Shown here one piece after another: positions 23,711 through 31,761 of a stretch of 64,000 bases of DNA. The DNA comes from Streptomyces caeruleatus. Its GTDB lineage: Bacteria; Actinomycetota; Actinomycetes; Streptomycetales; Streptomycetaceae. The position numbers and the translations under genes are program-made. Numbering within the stretch: the stretch's first letter is position 1; the number at the start of each line of letters is the position of its first letter. The notes below the pieces were generated by a model. It worked only from the letters and a program-made list of their open reading frames with translations. It searched no databases and was not told the DNA's origin. Where the stretch lies: positions 131,733 to 195,732 of the forward strand of contig NZ_KQ948937.1 in assembly GCF_001514235.1 (NCBI RefSeq), given 5' to 3'.

Positions 23711-25414
23711 TCACTTCGCGTCGGCATAGCTCTCCACCACCGCCGTGGTGAACGGAAACCGCACCGGCGTCTCCCCGAACGTCAGCCGCCCCGCCAGCTC
23801 CGCCGCCTCCCGGATCGCCGTCACGACCGCTTCGGCCTCCTCCTCGGGACAGTGCACGATCACCTCGTCGTGCTGGAAGAAGACCAGTTCCGCCGCCATG
23901 TCCGCACAGGTGCGCCGCAGCGCGGCGAGCAGCAGCAGCGCCCAGTCGGCGGCGCTGCCCTGGACCACGAAGTTCCGGGCGAAGCGGCCCCGGGCGCGGG
24001 CGTTGGTCGAGGCGTAACCCGGCACCCACTCCTGGGGACCGGAGCCGCCGCCGGGCTCGTCCTCGGCGTCCGGCACGGGAATGCCCGCCTCCTCGGCGGC
24101 GTCCTCCGTCGCCCCGGCCGCCGGTGGACACGTCCGCCCCAGCCAGGTCCGTACGAGCCGCCCCTCCTCACCGGCCCGCGCCGCCTCGTCGACGTACGCC
24201 ACCGCCCTGGGGAACCGGCGTCTGAGCGCGGCGAGGTTCTTGAGCCCGTCGCCGGACGTCTGCCCGTACACGGCGCCGAGCACGGCGAGCTTGGCCTGGG
24301 CGCGGTCGCCGGAGAAGGCGCGGTCGGAGACGGACTGGTAGAGGTCGCTCTCCCGGCCGGCCACCTCCATCAGCCCGGGGTCACGGGAGATCGCCGCCAG
24401 CACCCGGGGTTCCATCTGGTCGGCGTCGGCCACGACGAGCCGCCAGCCGGGGTCGGCGACCACGGCACGCCGGATGACCTTCGGGATCTGCAGCCCGCCT
24501 CCGCCGTTGGTCACCCACCGTCCGGTGACCGTCCCGCCCGCGAGGAACTCCGGCCGGAACCGCCCGTCCCGCACCCAGTCCTGGAGCCAGGACCAGCCGT
24601 GCGCCACCCAGATCCGATACAGCTTCTTGTACTCGACCAGCGGCTTCACGGCCGGGTGGTCGAGGGACTCGATCTCCCAGCGCCGGGTCGATCTGACCTT
24701 GATCCCGGCCTGCGCGAAGGCCTTGATCACATCGGCCGGCAGATCGGGCCGCACCCGGCGCCCGAAGGCCGCCGACACCTCGTCCGCCAGCTCGGCCAGC
24801 CGCCGCGGCTCCCCGCCCCCGGCGTACCGCTCGCCGAGCAGTTCGTGCAGCACCCGGCGGTGCGCCTCGGCGCTCCACGGCAGCCCCGCCCGGTTCATCT
24901 CGGCGGCGACGAGCATCCCCGCCGACTCGGCCGCGGTGAGCAGCCGCATCCGCTCCGGGTGGGCGGTGGCGTCGTGCCGGCGCTGCTGGTCGGCGTAGAC
25001 CTCGACGAGGTCGGCCAGCGGCACATGGACCGCCTGCGGTTCGAAGAGCGGGGACTGCGAGCCCGGTTCGGCCGCCCGCTGGGGCGGGTCGGGTGGCACC
25101 GGGAGGCGGCGCAGCCGGGCGAGAGCGGCGGCTGCCGACCTCGGTTCCCCGTGCCGCCCCTCGTGGCCGAGCAGGAGCGTCTCGGCGTCCTCGATGTCGT
25201 AGCACCGCTCCACCCGCACCCCCGTGGCGAGCAGGCGCGGATAGACCTCCGGGGTGGACCGCCACACCCACCGCGTGACCTCCGGCCGCCCCCGCACGGC
25301 CGCACCCAGGTCCGCCTCCCGGCGCACCGGCCCCGACGGCAGCCCGTCCGGGCCGAGGGGGGCGATCTCGACGCCACCTTCCTCGGCCGGAGCGAGCGCC
25401 CACCGGTCGGTCAT
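23711..25414 (-). CDS. Bifunctional 3'-5' exonuclease / family A DNA polymerase-like protein
   Basis: 567 residues, much shorter than PolA and without the 5' nuclease domain. An exonuclease-like N-terminal part (YDIEDAETLLLGHEG) precedes a polymerase palm: motif A VVADADQMEPRVLAAIS, motif B KLAVLGAVYGQTSG and motif C FFQHDEVIV with the catalytic Asp. Its job is presumably repair synthesis. The ATG at 25414 (MTDRW) has no ribosome site and may be leaderless. Its stop codon abuts that of the convergent SARP-like gene with no base between. Confidence 0.92.
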   Translation of the reverse strand: MTDRWALAPAEEGGVEIAPLGPDGLPSGPVRREADLGAAVRGRPEVTRWVWRSTPEVYPRLLATGVRVERCYDIEDAETLLLGHEGRHGEPRSAAAALARLRRLPVPPDPPQRAAEPGSQSPLFEPQAVHVPLADLVEVYADQQRRHDATAHPERMRLLTAAESAGMLVAAEMNRAGLPWSAEAHRRVLHELLGERYAGGGEPRRLAELADEVSAAFGRRVRPDLPADVIKAFAQAGIKVRSTRRWEIESLDHPAVKPLVEYKKLYRIWVAHGWSWLQDWVRDGRFRPEFLAGGTVTGRWVTNGGGGLQIPKVIRRAVVADPGWRLVVADADQMEPRVLAAISRDPGLMEVAGRESDLYQSVSDRAFSGDRAQAKLAVLGAVYGQTSGDGLKNLAALRRRFPRAVAYVDEAARAGEEGRLVRTWLGRTCPPAAGATEDAAEEAGIPVPDAEDEPGGGSGPQEWVPGYASTNARARGRFARNFVVQGSAADWALLLLAALRRTCADMAAELVFFQHDEVIVHCPEEEAEAVVTAIREAAELAGRLTFGETPVRFPFTTAVVESYADAK

Positions 25415-25448
25415 GCAGCGAGTGTGGCACCCGGGTCTGACAACGCCC

Positions 25449-26228
25449 TCAGCCCTGCGCCGCACCCTCCTCCCCGGCCCCCTCACCGGCCTCCTTGACC
25501 GTCTGCACCCCGCTGTTCAGGAACTGGGAGAGCATCTCGACGAGGTACGCCTCCACGGTGTCCTTGGTGAGCCCGAGCCCGTACAGCACACCGCTGCCGT
25601 TCTCGAACTCCAGCAGGGCGAGCAGGATGTGCTCGGTGCCGATGTAGTTGTGGCCGAGGCGCAGGGCCTCGCGGAAGGTCAGCTCCAGCACCTTCTTGGC
25701 GTCGGAGCCGTAGGGGACCAGCTCGGGGACGTCGTCGGCGGCCGGCGGCAGGGCGGCGGTGGCGGCCTGGCGGACCGAGTCCAGCAGGACGCCCTGGGCC
25801 GTGATCGCCTTCGCGGCCAGCCCGTCCGGCTCGGCCAGCAGACCGAGGACGAGGTGCTCGGGGCGGCCCTCGGCGTTGCGCGCGGCGACGGCCTCGTTGT
25901 GGGCGGCCATCACCGTGTTGCGGGCACGCGGCGTGTAGCGGCCGAAGCCCTGCTGCGGGTCGAGGTCGGTCGACTCCTTGGGCACGAACCGCTTCTGCGC
26001 GGCCTGTCGGGTGACGCCCATGCTCTTGCCGATGTCGGTCCAGGAGGCACCGGACCGCCTGGCCTGGTCCACGAAGTGACCGATCAGGTGGTCGGCCACC
26101 TCACCGAGGTGATCGGCGGCGATCACCGCGTCCTGCAGCTGGTCGAGGGGCTCGTCGTGGACCTTCTTGATGGCCGCGATGAGCTCGTCGAGACGTACGG
26201 ATGACGTGATGCTCGGGTTCGTCGACAT
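25449..26228 (-). CDS. Clp N-terminal domain protein with helix-turn-helix
   Basis: 259 residues. An N-terminal helix-turn-helix (SWTDIGKSMGVTRQAAQKRF, 62-81) is joined to two Clp-N repeats (about 98-240: RARNTVMAAHNEA, later GHNYIGTEHILLALLEFENGSGVLYGLGL). Clp-N modules normally bind unfolded substrates or adaptors of ClpC, but no ATPase domain is present here. Two identical-arm palindromes directly before the start codon suggest that the protein represses its own gene. Divergent from the DUF2786 gene. Confidence 0.88.
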   Translation of the reverse strand: MSTNPSITSSVRLDELIAAIKKVHDEPLDQLQDAVIAADHLGEVADHLIGHFVDQARRSGASWTDIGKSMGVTRQAAQKRFVPKESTDLDPQQGFGRYTPRARNTVMAAHNEAVAARNAEGRPEHLVLGLLAEPDGLAAKAITAQGVLLDSVRQAATAALPPAADDVPELVPYGSDAKKVLELTFREALRLGHNYIGTEHILLALLEFENGSGVLYGLGLTKDTVEAYLVEMLSQFLNSGVQTVKEAGEGAGEEGAAQG

Positions 26229-26229
26229 G

Positions 26230-26276
26230 TGTCAACCGTAAGTTGACACCCCCTGACTGTCAACCTTCAGTTGACA
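26230..26276. promoter_or_regulatory. Twin operator of the Clp-N/HTH gene
   Basis: TGTCAAC-N5-GTTGACA occurs twice, at 26230-26248 and 26258-26276, 28 bp centre to centre. The first lies 1 bp upstream of the start codon, so a bound repressor would block translation or transcription start. The helix-turn-helix of the adjacent gene product is the natural ligand. Confidence 0.8.
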
Positions 26277-26450
26277 CTCGCCGTCACGGTGCCTTGGCGA
26301 AGCAAACGGCTGTCGGAATACCGCCAGGTCACGGCACCGGGATGAGCAAAACGCACGGCCCGAATCCCATCCATGCCCCCGGAAACCAGGCACCCCCCAA
26401 CGCCACAGGCGCCGAGCCGCCCCCCTCCCACCCCATGGCACCATCACCGA

Positions 26451-27596
26451 GTGAGCAGCACGAACAGTCAGAGCGACACCCCGAACCCCGTCGACCGGGC
26501 CTTCCAGCACGCCCTCTACGCCGACTCCGACGACGCCCTCGACACCGGTGCCTCTCTCCTCGCCGCCGCCCCCGGGGCGGACGCGGAGCTCGACCGGCGT
26601 GGGCGGGAGTTCGTGGCGGCGGCCTGGCGGCGCGGCTGGCAGCCCGCCGATGTCGTACGGCTGGTGCGGCGGGAGCTGGACGAGGCGCACGTACGGCTGC
26701 TCGCGGCGCTGATCCGGGCGCAGCGGCCGGACGACCGGCCCCGCGGCCCCCGCTGGACCGCTCAGCTCGACGACCTGCCCACCGAGGCGCCGCCCCGCCC
26801 GGACCGCTTCTCGCACGCGACCGCCGTCCTGGAGCTGTACCGCCTGCTGCTGCGCCTGCCCGCGCTGGAGCCCTTGGACGAGCCGGTCACGTCGGCCGCC
26901 GGGCGGCCCCGGCCCGAGTCCCGCATGCTCGGCCGCATCCGGGCGCTGCTGGCGAAGGCGGAGGCGACGGGCTTTCCCGAGGAGGCGGAGGCGCTCAGCG
27001 CCAAGGCACAGGAACTGATGGCCCGGCACAGCATCGACGACGCCCTCCTCGCGAGCCGTACGCACGCCCCGGACGCCTCGAAGGACGTGCCCGGCGCCTG
27101 CCGGATCGGTGTCGAACCGCCGTACGAACAGGCGAAGGCCGTCCTGCTGGACGCGGTGGCGACCGCCAACCACTGCCGTGCCGTGTGGAACGAGCCGTTC
27201 GCCTTCTCCACGGTCGTCGGCTTCGAGGCCGACCTGGAGGTGGTCGAACTCCTGCACACCTCGCTCCTCGTGCAGGCGCAGACCGCGATGACCAGGGCGG
27301 AGGCGGCCCAGCGGGCGGGCGGACGCAAGCGTACGAAGACCTTCCGGCAGTCGTTCCTCGCGGCCTACGCGCACCGCATAGGCACCCGCCTGGCCGAGGC
27401 GGCGCAGACCCAGGTCACCCAGGACCTGCTCCCGGTCCTCGCCTCCCGCGAGGTGGCCGTCACCGACCGACTGGACCGCATGTTCCCGGAGACGACCACG
27501 ACCCGTCTGCGCGGCGTCAGCGACGAGGCGGGCTGGGTCGAGGGCTCGGAGGCGGCCGACAGGGCACAAGTAGCCCCGCGCCGCCCCCTGCGCTGA
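26451..27596 (+). CDS. DUF2786 domain protein
   Basis: 381 residues. The DUF2786 core lies at about 160-200 (MLGRIRALLAKAEATGFPEEAEALSAKAQELMARHSID), a helical module of unknown function found alone and in phage-related proteins. The flanks are helical and rich in Arg/Ala. The GTG at 26451 starts the recognisable protein with no ribosome site (possibly leaderless); the longer frame from 26373 covers only a Pro-rich leader. Confidence 0.85.
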   Translation: MSSTNSQSDTPNPVDRAFQHALYADSDDALDTGASLLAAAPGADAELDRRGREFVAAAWRRGWQPADVVRLVRRELDEAHVRLLAALIRAQRPDDRPRGPRWTAQLDDLPTEAPPRPDRFSHATAVLELYRLLLRLPALEPLDEPVTSAAGRPRPESRMLGRIRALLAKAEATGFPEEAEALSAKAQELMARHSIDDALLASRTHAPDASKDVPGACRIGVEPPYEQAKAVLLDAVATANHCRAVWNEPFAFSTVVGFEADLEVVELLHTSLLVQAQTAMTRAEAAQRAGGRKRTKTFRQSFLAAYAHRIGTRLAEAAQTQVTQDLLPVLASREVAVTDRLDRMFPETTTTRLRGVSDEAGWVEGSEAADRAQVAPRRPLR

Positions 27597-27609
27597 CCCC
27601 CGGGGGGAC

Positions 27610-28131
27610 TCAGTCGCCGGACTGCTGGAACCCGCTCACCGAGGCGTCCGGCGTCTTCCCGTCGCTCTTCAGCGCGACATCGCCGTACGACCACTTGAAG
27701 TCGCGCGTCCCGTCGACCCCGGGCAGCTGGATCTTCACCCGCCGCACGCCGAGGCTCTTGGTGCCGCCGCCCTCACCCCGGACGTAGGTGAGGGTGAAGG
27801 AGGTGGAGGCCTCCTTCGTGAGGGTCGTCTTCTTCGCCCCGGCGGCCTTGGCGGCCTCGTCGACCGGGACGCCGGTCATGGCGTCGCCCGAGTCCAACTC
27901 GACACCGGGCAACCCCTCCAGGACGCACTCGGCGTCGCCGCCGTTGGTGATCGTGACGGGCACGTTGCCCGTGTCCCCGGCGGCGGGCGCGGCGTTGCCG
28001 GGCCCGAACCGCACGCTCAACTCGGCGCAGGCGGAGTCGGCCTTGCTGTCCTGGCCCTGGTTCCCGTCGTCGCAGGCGGTCAGGAGGAGGGCCGCGGCGA
28101 AGGCGGCGACGGTGAGGGAAGTGGCGCGCAT
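27610..28131 (-). CDS. Secreted lipoprotein, DUF4232-like
   Basis: 173 residues. The signal sequence and lipobox LTAC (Cys near 20) mark it as a membrane-anchored outer-surface protein. The mature part is a beta-rich domain with CAELSVRFGPGN and the NVPVTITNGGDAECVLEGLPGVEL segment, characteristic of DUF4232. AGAGGA lies close to the ATG at 28131. It is followed on the same strand by no other gene; the DUF2786 gene converges with 13 bp between stops. Confidence 0.85.
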   Translation of the reverse strand: MRATSLTVAAFAAALLLTACDDGNQGQDSKADSACAELSVRFGPGNAAPAAGDTGNVPVTITNGGDAECVLEGLPGVELDSGDAMTGVPVDEAAKAAGAKKTTLTKEASTSFTLTYVRGEGGGTKSLGVRRVKIQLPGVDGTRDFKWSYGDVALKSDGKTPDASVSGFQQSGD

Positions 28132-28206
28132 GGGTCCTCTGGGGGAGACGTCGGCGACCGGGTGGCGGTCACCGCACAGGTGGGGCGGACAGTCACCGAT
28201 CAAACA

Positions 28207-28737
28207 TCACGAACCCAGACCGCCCGTGGGCAGCCCCGTCGGCAGCTTCCCGCCCTCCGCCTTGGTGTACGTCTCCGCGCCGAGACCGCCCTCCCAGGTG
28301 ACCTTCAGCTGCTCCTCGCCGACGGAGTCGACCATCCCGACGGCCCGGTCCTTGCGGGCGTCCGGGCACTTGAGGCGGATCATCCGCATCCCGTCCTGCT
28401 CACCGGCGGTCCCGCTGCACACGGTCCCGCCGGTCGTGAAGAGCGCGGCCTTGGCGCCGGTGACGACCAGCACGACCGCCTTGCCGTCGGTCGTGGCCAG
28501 CCAGCTGCCCTCCAGTTCGCCGGAGGGCGAGGCAGACCCGCCCGTACCGCCGCCCGTGTTGGCACTGGCGGACGCGGAGGAACCGCCCGAGGAGCCGTCC
28601 GTGGGCTTGGCGTCGGAGCCGCCGTCGCCGCTGCACGCGGTCAGGACGAGCGCGCCGGCCAGGGACGCGGCCACCGCCACGACCCGCAGTCGCCGGCCCG
28701 ACATCGTGCGCGTACGCGAGAAAGTCGCCGAGGTCAC
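28207..28737 (-). CDS. Small secreted lipoprotein
   Basis: 176 residues. The signal peptide ends with the lipobox LTAC, then a Gly/Ser-rich linker and a beta-rich domain (GSWLATTDGKAVVLVV, later KVTWEGGLGAETYTKAEGGKL). No catalytic motif is seen. I chose the GTG at 28737 because GGGAG lies 6 nt upstream; an ATG eleven codons later is also possible. It lies upstream of the DUF4232-like lipoprotein on the same strand with 75 bp between, perhaps an operon. The IS element lies beyond its 5' end. Confidence 0.8.
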   Translation of the reverse strand: MTSATFSRTRTMSGRRLRVVAVAASLAGALVLTACSGDGGSDAKPTDGSSGGSSASASANTGGGTGGSASPSGELEGSWLATTDGKAVVLVVTGAKAALFTTGGTVCSGTAGEQDGMRMIRLKCPDARKDRAVGMVDSVGEEQLKVTWEGGLGAETYTKAEGGKLPTGLPTGGLGS

Positions 28738-28914
28738 TGGAAGCTCCCAAGCTGTAGCGGTCGGCATACGGCCGAGTCGGCCACGTTGGCCGAAACGACC
28801 GCAGCAAGTTACCAGGCAGTCCCTTCCACGGCAGGACTCACCGGCACACCCGCCCGCCACCTCTACCTTTGATCTTGCGCAGTGGTCCACCCTTCAAGGC
28901 GCCCACGAGGGCCG

Positions 28915-29352
28915 TCACACGGGGCGCCGCTGGTTCTCGATGTACTGGCGAACGACGGTCAATGGCGCCCCGCCACAGCTTCCGGCGAAGTAGGAGCCGG
29001 ACCAGAAGTGGCCGCCCCACAGGAAGCGGCGGACGTGAGTGGCGTACTCCTTGCGCAGGTAGCGGGAGGAGACGCCCTTGAGGGAGTTGACCAGCTTGGA
29101 GAGCTGGACTTTGGGCGGGTAGTGCACGAGCAGGTGACCGTGGTCCTCTTCGCCGTTGAACTGCCTCAGTTCAGCCTCGAAGCCCTCGCAGACCTCGCGC
29201 ATGATCTCTTCGCAGCGCGTCAGCACCTCGTCTGTCACGTCTGTCATGGCCCGGCGCCGGTACTTGGTGACGAACACCAAGTGGACATGAAGGTTGTAGA
29301 CGACCTGACGACCGGTGCGTACATCAGGATTTGGGTTCCAGCGCGGTGACAT
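28915..29352 (-). CDS. tnpA: IS200/IS605 transposase TnpA (Y1 HUH)
   Basis: 145 residues, full length for the family. The HUH metal-binding pair appears as HGH at 71-73 (DHGHLLV), where most members have HVH, and the candidate nucleophile is Tyr137 in VRQYIENQRR. VHLVFVTKYRRR at the N-terminus and LSKLVNSLKGVSSRYLRKEY near 90 are also typical. It nicks and rejoins single-stranded ends of the element during replication. All key residues look present, so it may be active. Confidence 0.93.
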   Translation of the reverse strand: MSPRWNPNPDVRTGRQVVYNLHVHLVFVTKYRRRAMTDVTDEVLTRCEEIMREVCEGFEAELRQFNGEEDHGHLLVHYPPKVQLSKLVNSLKGVSSRYLRKEYATHVRRFLWGGHFWSGSYFAGSCGGAPLTVVRQYIENQRRPV

Positions 29353-29375
29353 AGACCGAATGCGACAGTGATCGT

Positions 29376-30698
29376 GTGGTCACGGAACGTGCACAGGAGA
29401 AGCGGCAGTTCGGGCACCGCACCCGGCTGGCAATGACCCCTGCACAGATCCGGCTCATGGACGCCCAGGCGCACGCCGCCCGTACGACGTGGAACCTCCT
29501 GCACGACTGGTGGACGATGCTGCCGAAGGGCAGGCGCACGCTTGCCGCGGCGGACGCCGCGATCCGCCAGGCCCGCAGGGACATCGACTGGCTCGCGGTC
29601 CTTCCCGCCCAGGCCGCCCAGGCGGTGTTGAAGACGTACTTCCAGGCGTGGAAGAACTGCTGGAACGGCCGGGCCGAAGCGCCGAACTTCAAGGCCCGTT
29701 TCCGTACGGTGATGTCCGTGGACGTCCCGCAGGGGCGTGACCTGCAGATCAAGCGCGTGCACCGCCGCTGGGGCATGGTCAGCATCCCCAAGATCGGCCG
29801 CGTCCGCTTCCGCTGGACCAAAGACCTCCCCATCGGCAAGGACGCGGACGCCGACAACAAGATCACCGGCGCCCGGCTGGTCAAGGAGGCGCTCGGCTGG
29901 CACATCGCCTTTCGCGTCCAGAGCCTCGCCACCGTGCCCGAGCCGCACGCTGGTCCCGAGGTCGGCATCGACGCGGGAGTCACCATCCCGCTCGCCCTGT
30001 CCGACGGCCATCACCAGGACCACGGTCGCCCCGCCCGCCTCCCGGGCGGAACGGCCGACCGGGACAAATGGCTCAACCCCGACGAGAAGGCCAAGCTGCT
30101 CCGGCTGGAGCAGCGGGCCGCGCACCGCAAGAGTTTCCGCAAGCCGGGCGAAAAGACCTCCAACCGGCTGAAGCGGACCTACGACCAGATCGCAAGCCTC
30201 CGCGCGACAGCCAAGCGCAGGGCGAGTGACTGGCAGCACCAGACCACCACCCACCTCGCCCGCACCTACGGCGTGATCGTGGTGGAAAGACTGGACATCC
30301 CGAACATGGTCAAGTCCGCCAGGGGCACCATCGAGAACCCGGGGAAGAACGTCGCCCAGAAGTCCGGCCTCAACCGCTCCATCAGCCAAGAAGCATGGGG
30401 ACGCACCGTGACGATGCTGACGTACAAGGCCGCCCGCCACGGTGGCATCCTCCACAAGGTTCCAGCCCCCGGCACCTCCCGGCGCTGCTCGATATGCGGC
30501 TTCATCACACCGGGCAGCCGGGAGTCCCAGGCCCTGTTCGTGTGCAAGAACGAAGGCTGCGGCTGGTCCGGCAACGCCGACCACAACGCCGCACGGAACG
30601 TCCTGCACCTGTACCGGACGGGCCACGCGCTCGTCCCGGCTGCCGGAAGGGCAGTCGTCAGGCGCCCCTGCGGCGTCAAGCCCGCCACCGCAAGGTAG
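29376..30698 (+). CDS. tnpB: RNA-guided nuclease TnpB (IS605 OrfB)
   Basis: 440 residues. The RuvC-like nuclease residues are all in place: Asp199 (VGIDAGV), Glu304 (VVERLDIPN) and Asp402 (GNADHNAARN), with a four-Cys zinc finger (CSIC ... CKNEGC) between the last two. TnpB uses an RNA from the element's right end as a guide to cut the empty target site and so retain the element. The stop is about 30 nt before the predicted right end, so the guide RNA would extend into the neighbouring rpsN 3' end. Confidence 0.93.
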   Translation: MVTERAQEKRQFGHRTRLAMTPAQIRLMDAQAHAARTTWNLLHDWWTMLPKGRRTLAAADAAIRQARRDIDWLAVLPAQAAQAVLKTYFQAWKNCWNGRAEAPNFKARFRTVMSVDVPQGRDLQIKRVHRRWGMVSIPKIGRVRFRWTKDLPIGKDADADNKITGARLVKEALGWHIAFRVQSLATVPEPHAGPEVGIDAGVTIPLALSDGHHQDHGRPARLPGGTADRDKWLNPDEKAKLLRLEQRAAHRKSFRKPGEKTSNRLKRTYDQIASLRATAKRRASDWQHQTTTHLARTYGVIVVERLDIPNMVKSARGTIENPGKNVAQKSGLNRSISQEAWGRTVTMLTYKAARHGGILHKVPAPGTSRRCSICGFITPGSRESQALFVCKNEGCGWSGNADHNAARNVLHLYRTGHALVPAAGRAVVRRPCGVKPATAR

Positions 30699-30732
30699 GA
30701 GGGAATCTCCCGGCTTCAGTGGGGAGAGCACT

Positions 30733-31038
30733 TCACCAGGACGCCTTGCGCACCCCCGGCAGATACCCGGCGTGCGCCTGCTCCCGCAGCGACACCCGGG
30801 ACAGCCCGAAGGCCCGGAGATAACCGCGCGGCCGCCCGTCCACCTGGTCGCGGTTGCGCACCCGCGTGGCGCTCGCGTCCCGCGGCTGCCTGCTCAGCTC
30901 CCGCCGCGCGGCCAGCCGTTCGGCATCCGTCGACGACGGCCGCCGGATGATCTCCTTCAGCTCGGCCCGCCGGGCGGCGTACCGCGCGACGACCTCCTGC
31001 CGCCGCTCGTTCTTCGCGATCTTGCTCTTCTTGGCCAT
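30733..31038 (-). CDS. rpsN: 30S ribosomal protein S14, zinc-independent paralogue
   Basis: 101 residues, the long S14 form ending GYLPGVRKASW. The CxxC zinc motifs of the short form are absent, so it can replace the zinc-containing S14 under zinc shortage. The ATG shares one base with the stop of rpmB. The predicted IS end abuts its stop codon. Part of the Zur-controlled cluster. Confidence 0.95.
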   Translation of the reverse strand: MAKKSKIAKNERRQEVVARYAARRAELKEIIRRPSSTDAERLAARRELSRQPRDASATRVRNRDQVDGRPRGYLRAFGLSRVSLREQAHAGYLPGVRKASW

Positions 31039-31274
31039 CAGACCTTCACCCCCCGGGCGCGGATCCGGGCGACGGCCGCCTCGACGCCGATGACGTCGAC
31101 GGTCTTGATCCCCCTGGCGCTCAGCCGCAGCCGCACATAACGGCCCTCACTGGGCAGCCAGTACCGCTTGGTCTGGATGTTCGGGTCGAACCGGCGGGAG
31201 GTCCGCCGATGCGAGTGGGAAATGGAGTTGCCGAACCCGGGCTGGGCGCCGGTCAGCATGCAGTGGGCGGACAC
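31038..31274 (-). CDS. rpmB: 50S ribosomal protein L28, zinc-independent paralogue
   Basis: 78 residues with the L28 core GFGNSISHSHRRTSRRFDPN. Only one of the usual zinc-binding Cys residues remains (MSAHCMLTG), so it is the zinc-free form. It begins at a GTG with GGAGAGG about 10 nt upstream, and is divergent from rpmG across the Zur box. Confidence 0.95.
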   Translation of the reverse strand: MSAHCMLTGAQPGFGNSISHSHRRTSRRFDPNIQTKRYWLPSEGRYVRLRLSARGIKTVDVIGVEAAVARIRARGVKV

Positions 31275-31308
31275 AGGTGACGAACCTCTCCTCGCTAGCT
31301 TCTGTTAA

Positions 31309-31323
31309 TGGAATTCATTTTCA
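31309..31323. promoter_or_regulatory. Zur box between rpmB and rpmG
   Basis: Read on the minus strand, TGAAAATGAATTCCA matches the Streptomyces Zur palindrome TGAAAATGATTTTCA at 13 of 15 positions. It sits 14 bp before rpmG and 35 bp before rpmB, placed to repress both divergent operons when zinc is plentiful. Confidence 0.85.
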
Positions 31324-31336
31324 GTAAGATAGCAGC

Positions 31337-31501
31337 ATGGCACGCAACGAACTCCGCCCGGTCATCAAGCTCCGGTCCACCGCCGGCACCGGCTTCACCT
31401 ACGTGACCCGCAAGAACCGCCGCAACGACCCGGACCGCATGACCCTGCGCAAGTACGACCCGGTCGCCGGCCGCCACGTCGACTTCCGAGAGGAGCGCTG
31501 A
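31337..31501 (+). CDS. rpmG: 50S ribosomal protein L33, zinc-independent paralogue
   Basis: A 54-residue gene starting MARNELRPVIKLRSTAGTG and ending VDFREER. The two CxxC pairs of zinc-binding L33 are missing. It is the first gene of the plus-strand zinc-stress operon, directly past the Zur box, and its stop is 2 nt before rpmE. Confidence 0.95.
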   Translation: MARNELRPVIKLRSTAGTGFTYVTRKNRRNDPDRMTLRKYDPVAGRHVDFREER

Positions 31502-31503
31502 TC

Positions 31504-31761
31504 ATGCGCGACGGAATCCACCCCGCATACGGCCCGGTCGTCTTCCGCGACCGAGCCGCAGGCCATGCCTTCCTCACCCGCTCGACGCTCGCCGCCGTTC
31601 CCACCGCCAAGACGATCGAGTGGGAGGACGGCCACACCTACCCGGTCGTCGACGTGGAGATCTCGAACGTGAGCCACCCCTTCTACACCGGCACGGCCCG
31701 CGTCCTGGACACGGCCGGCCGCGTGGAGCGCTTCGAGCGCCGCTACGGAAAGAAGGGCTGA
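31504..31761 (+). CDS. rpmE2: 50S ribosomal protein L31 type B (zinc-independent)
   Basis: 85 residues: MRDGIHPAYGPVVFRD and SHPFYTGTARVLDTAGRVERFERRYG are the type B landmarks, and no Cys residue is present. Type B L31 replaces the zinc-binding form in zinc-poor cells, freeing the metal. GAGAGGAGCG upstream is its ribosome site, and its stop overlaps the start of the CobW-like gene. Confidence 0.96.
   Translation: MRDGIHPAYGPVVFRDRAAGHAFLTRSTLAAVPTAKTIEWEDGHTYPVVDVEISNVSHPFYTGTARVLDTAGRVERFERRYGKKG

Larger units (their letters stand above)
28874..30732. mobile_element. IS200/IS605-type insertion sequence with tnpA and tnpB
   Basis: The element holds divergent tnpA and tnpB genes 23 bp apart. 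The left end is placed after TTGAT (28869-28873), the target motif known for ISDra2-like members, and has a GGCGCCC/GGGCGCC hairpin (28898-28928). The right end follows tnpB and includes a GGGAATCTCCC-type stem at about 30702-30728, ending at the rpsN stop codon. Boundaries are inferred; such elements leave no duplications or terminal inverted repeats. Confidence 0.75.
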
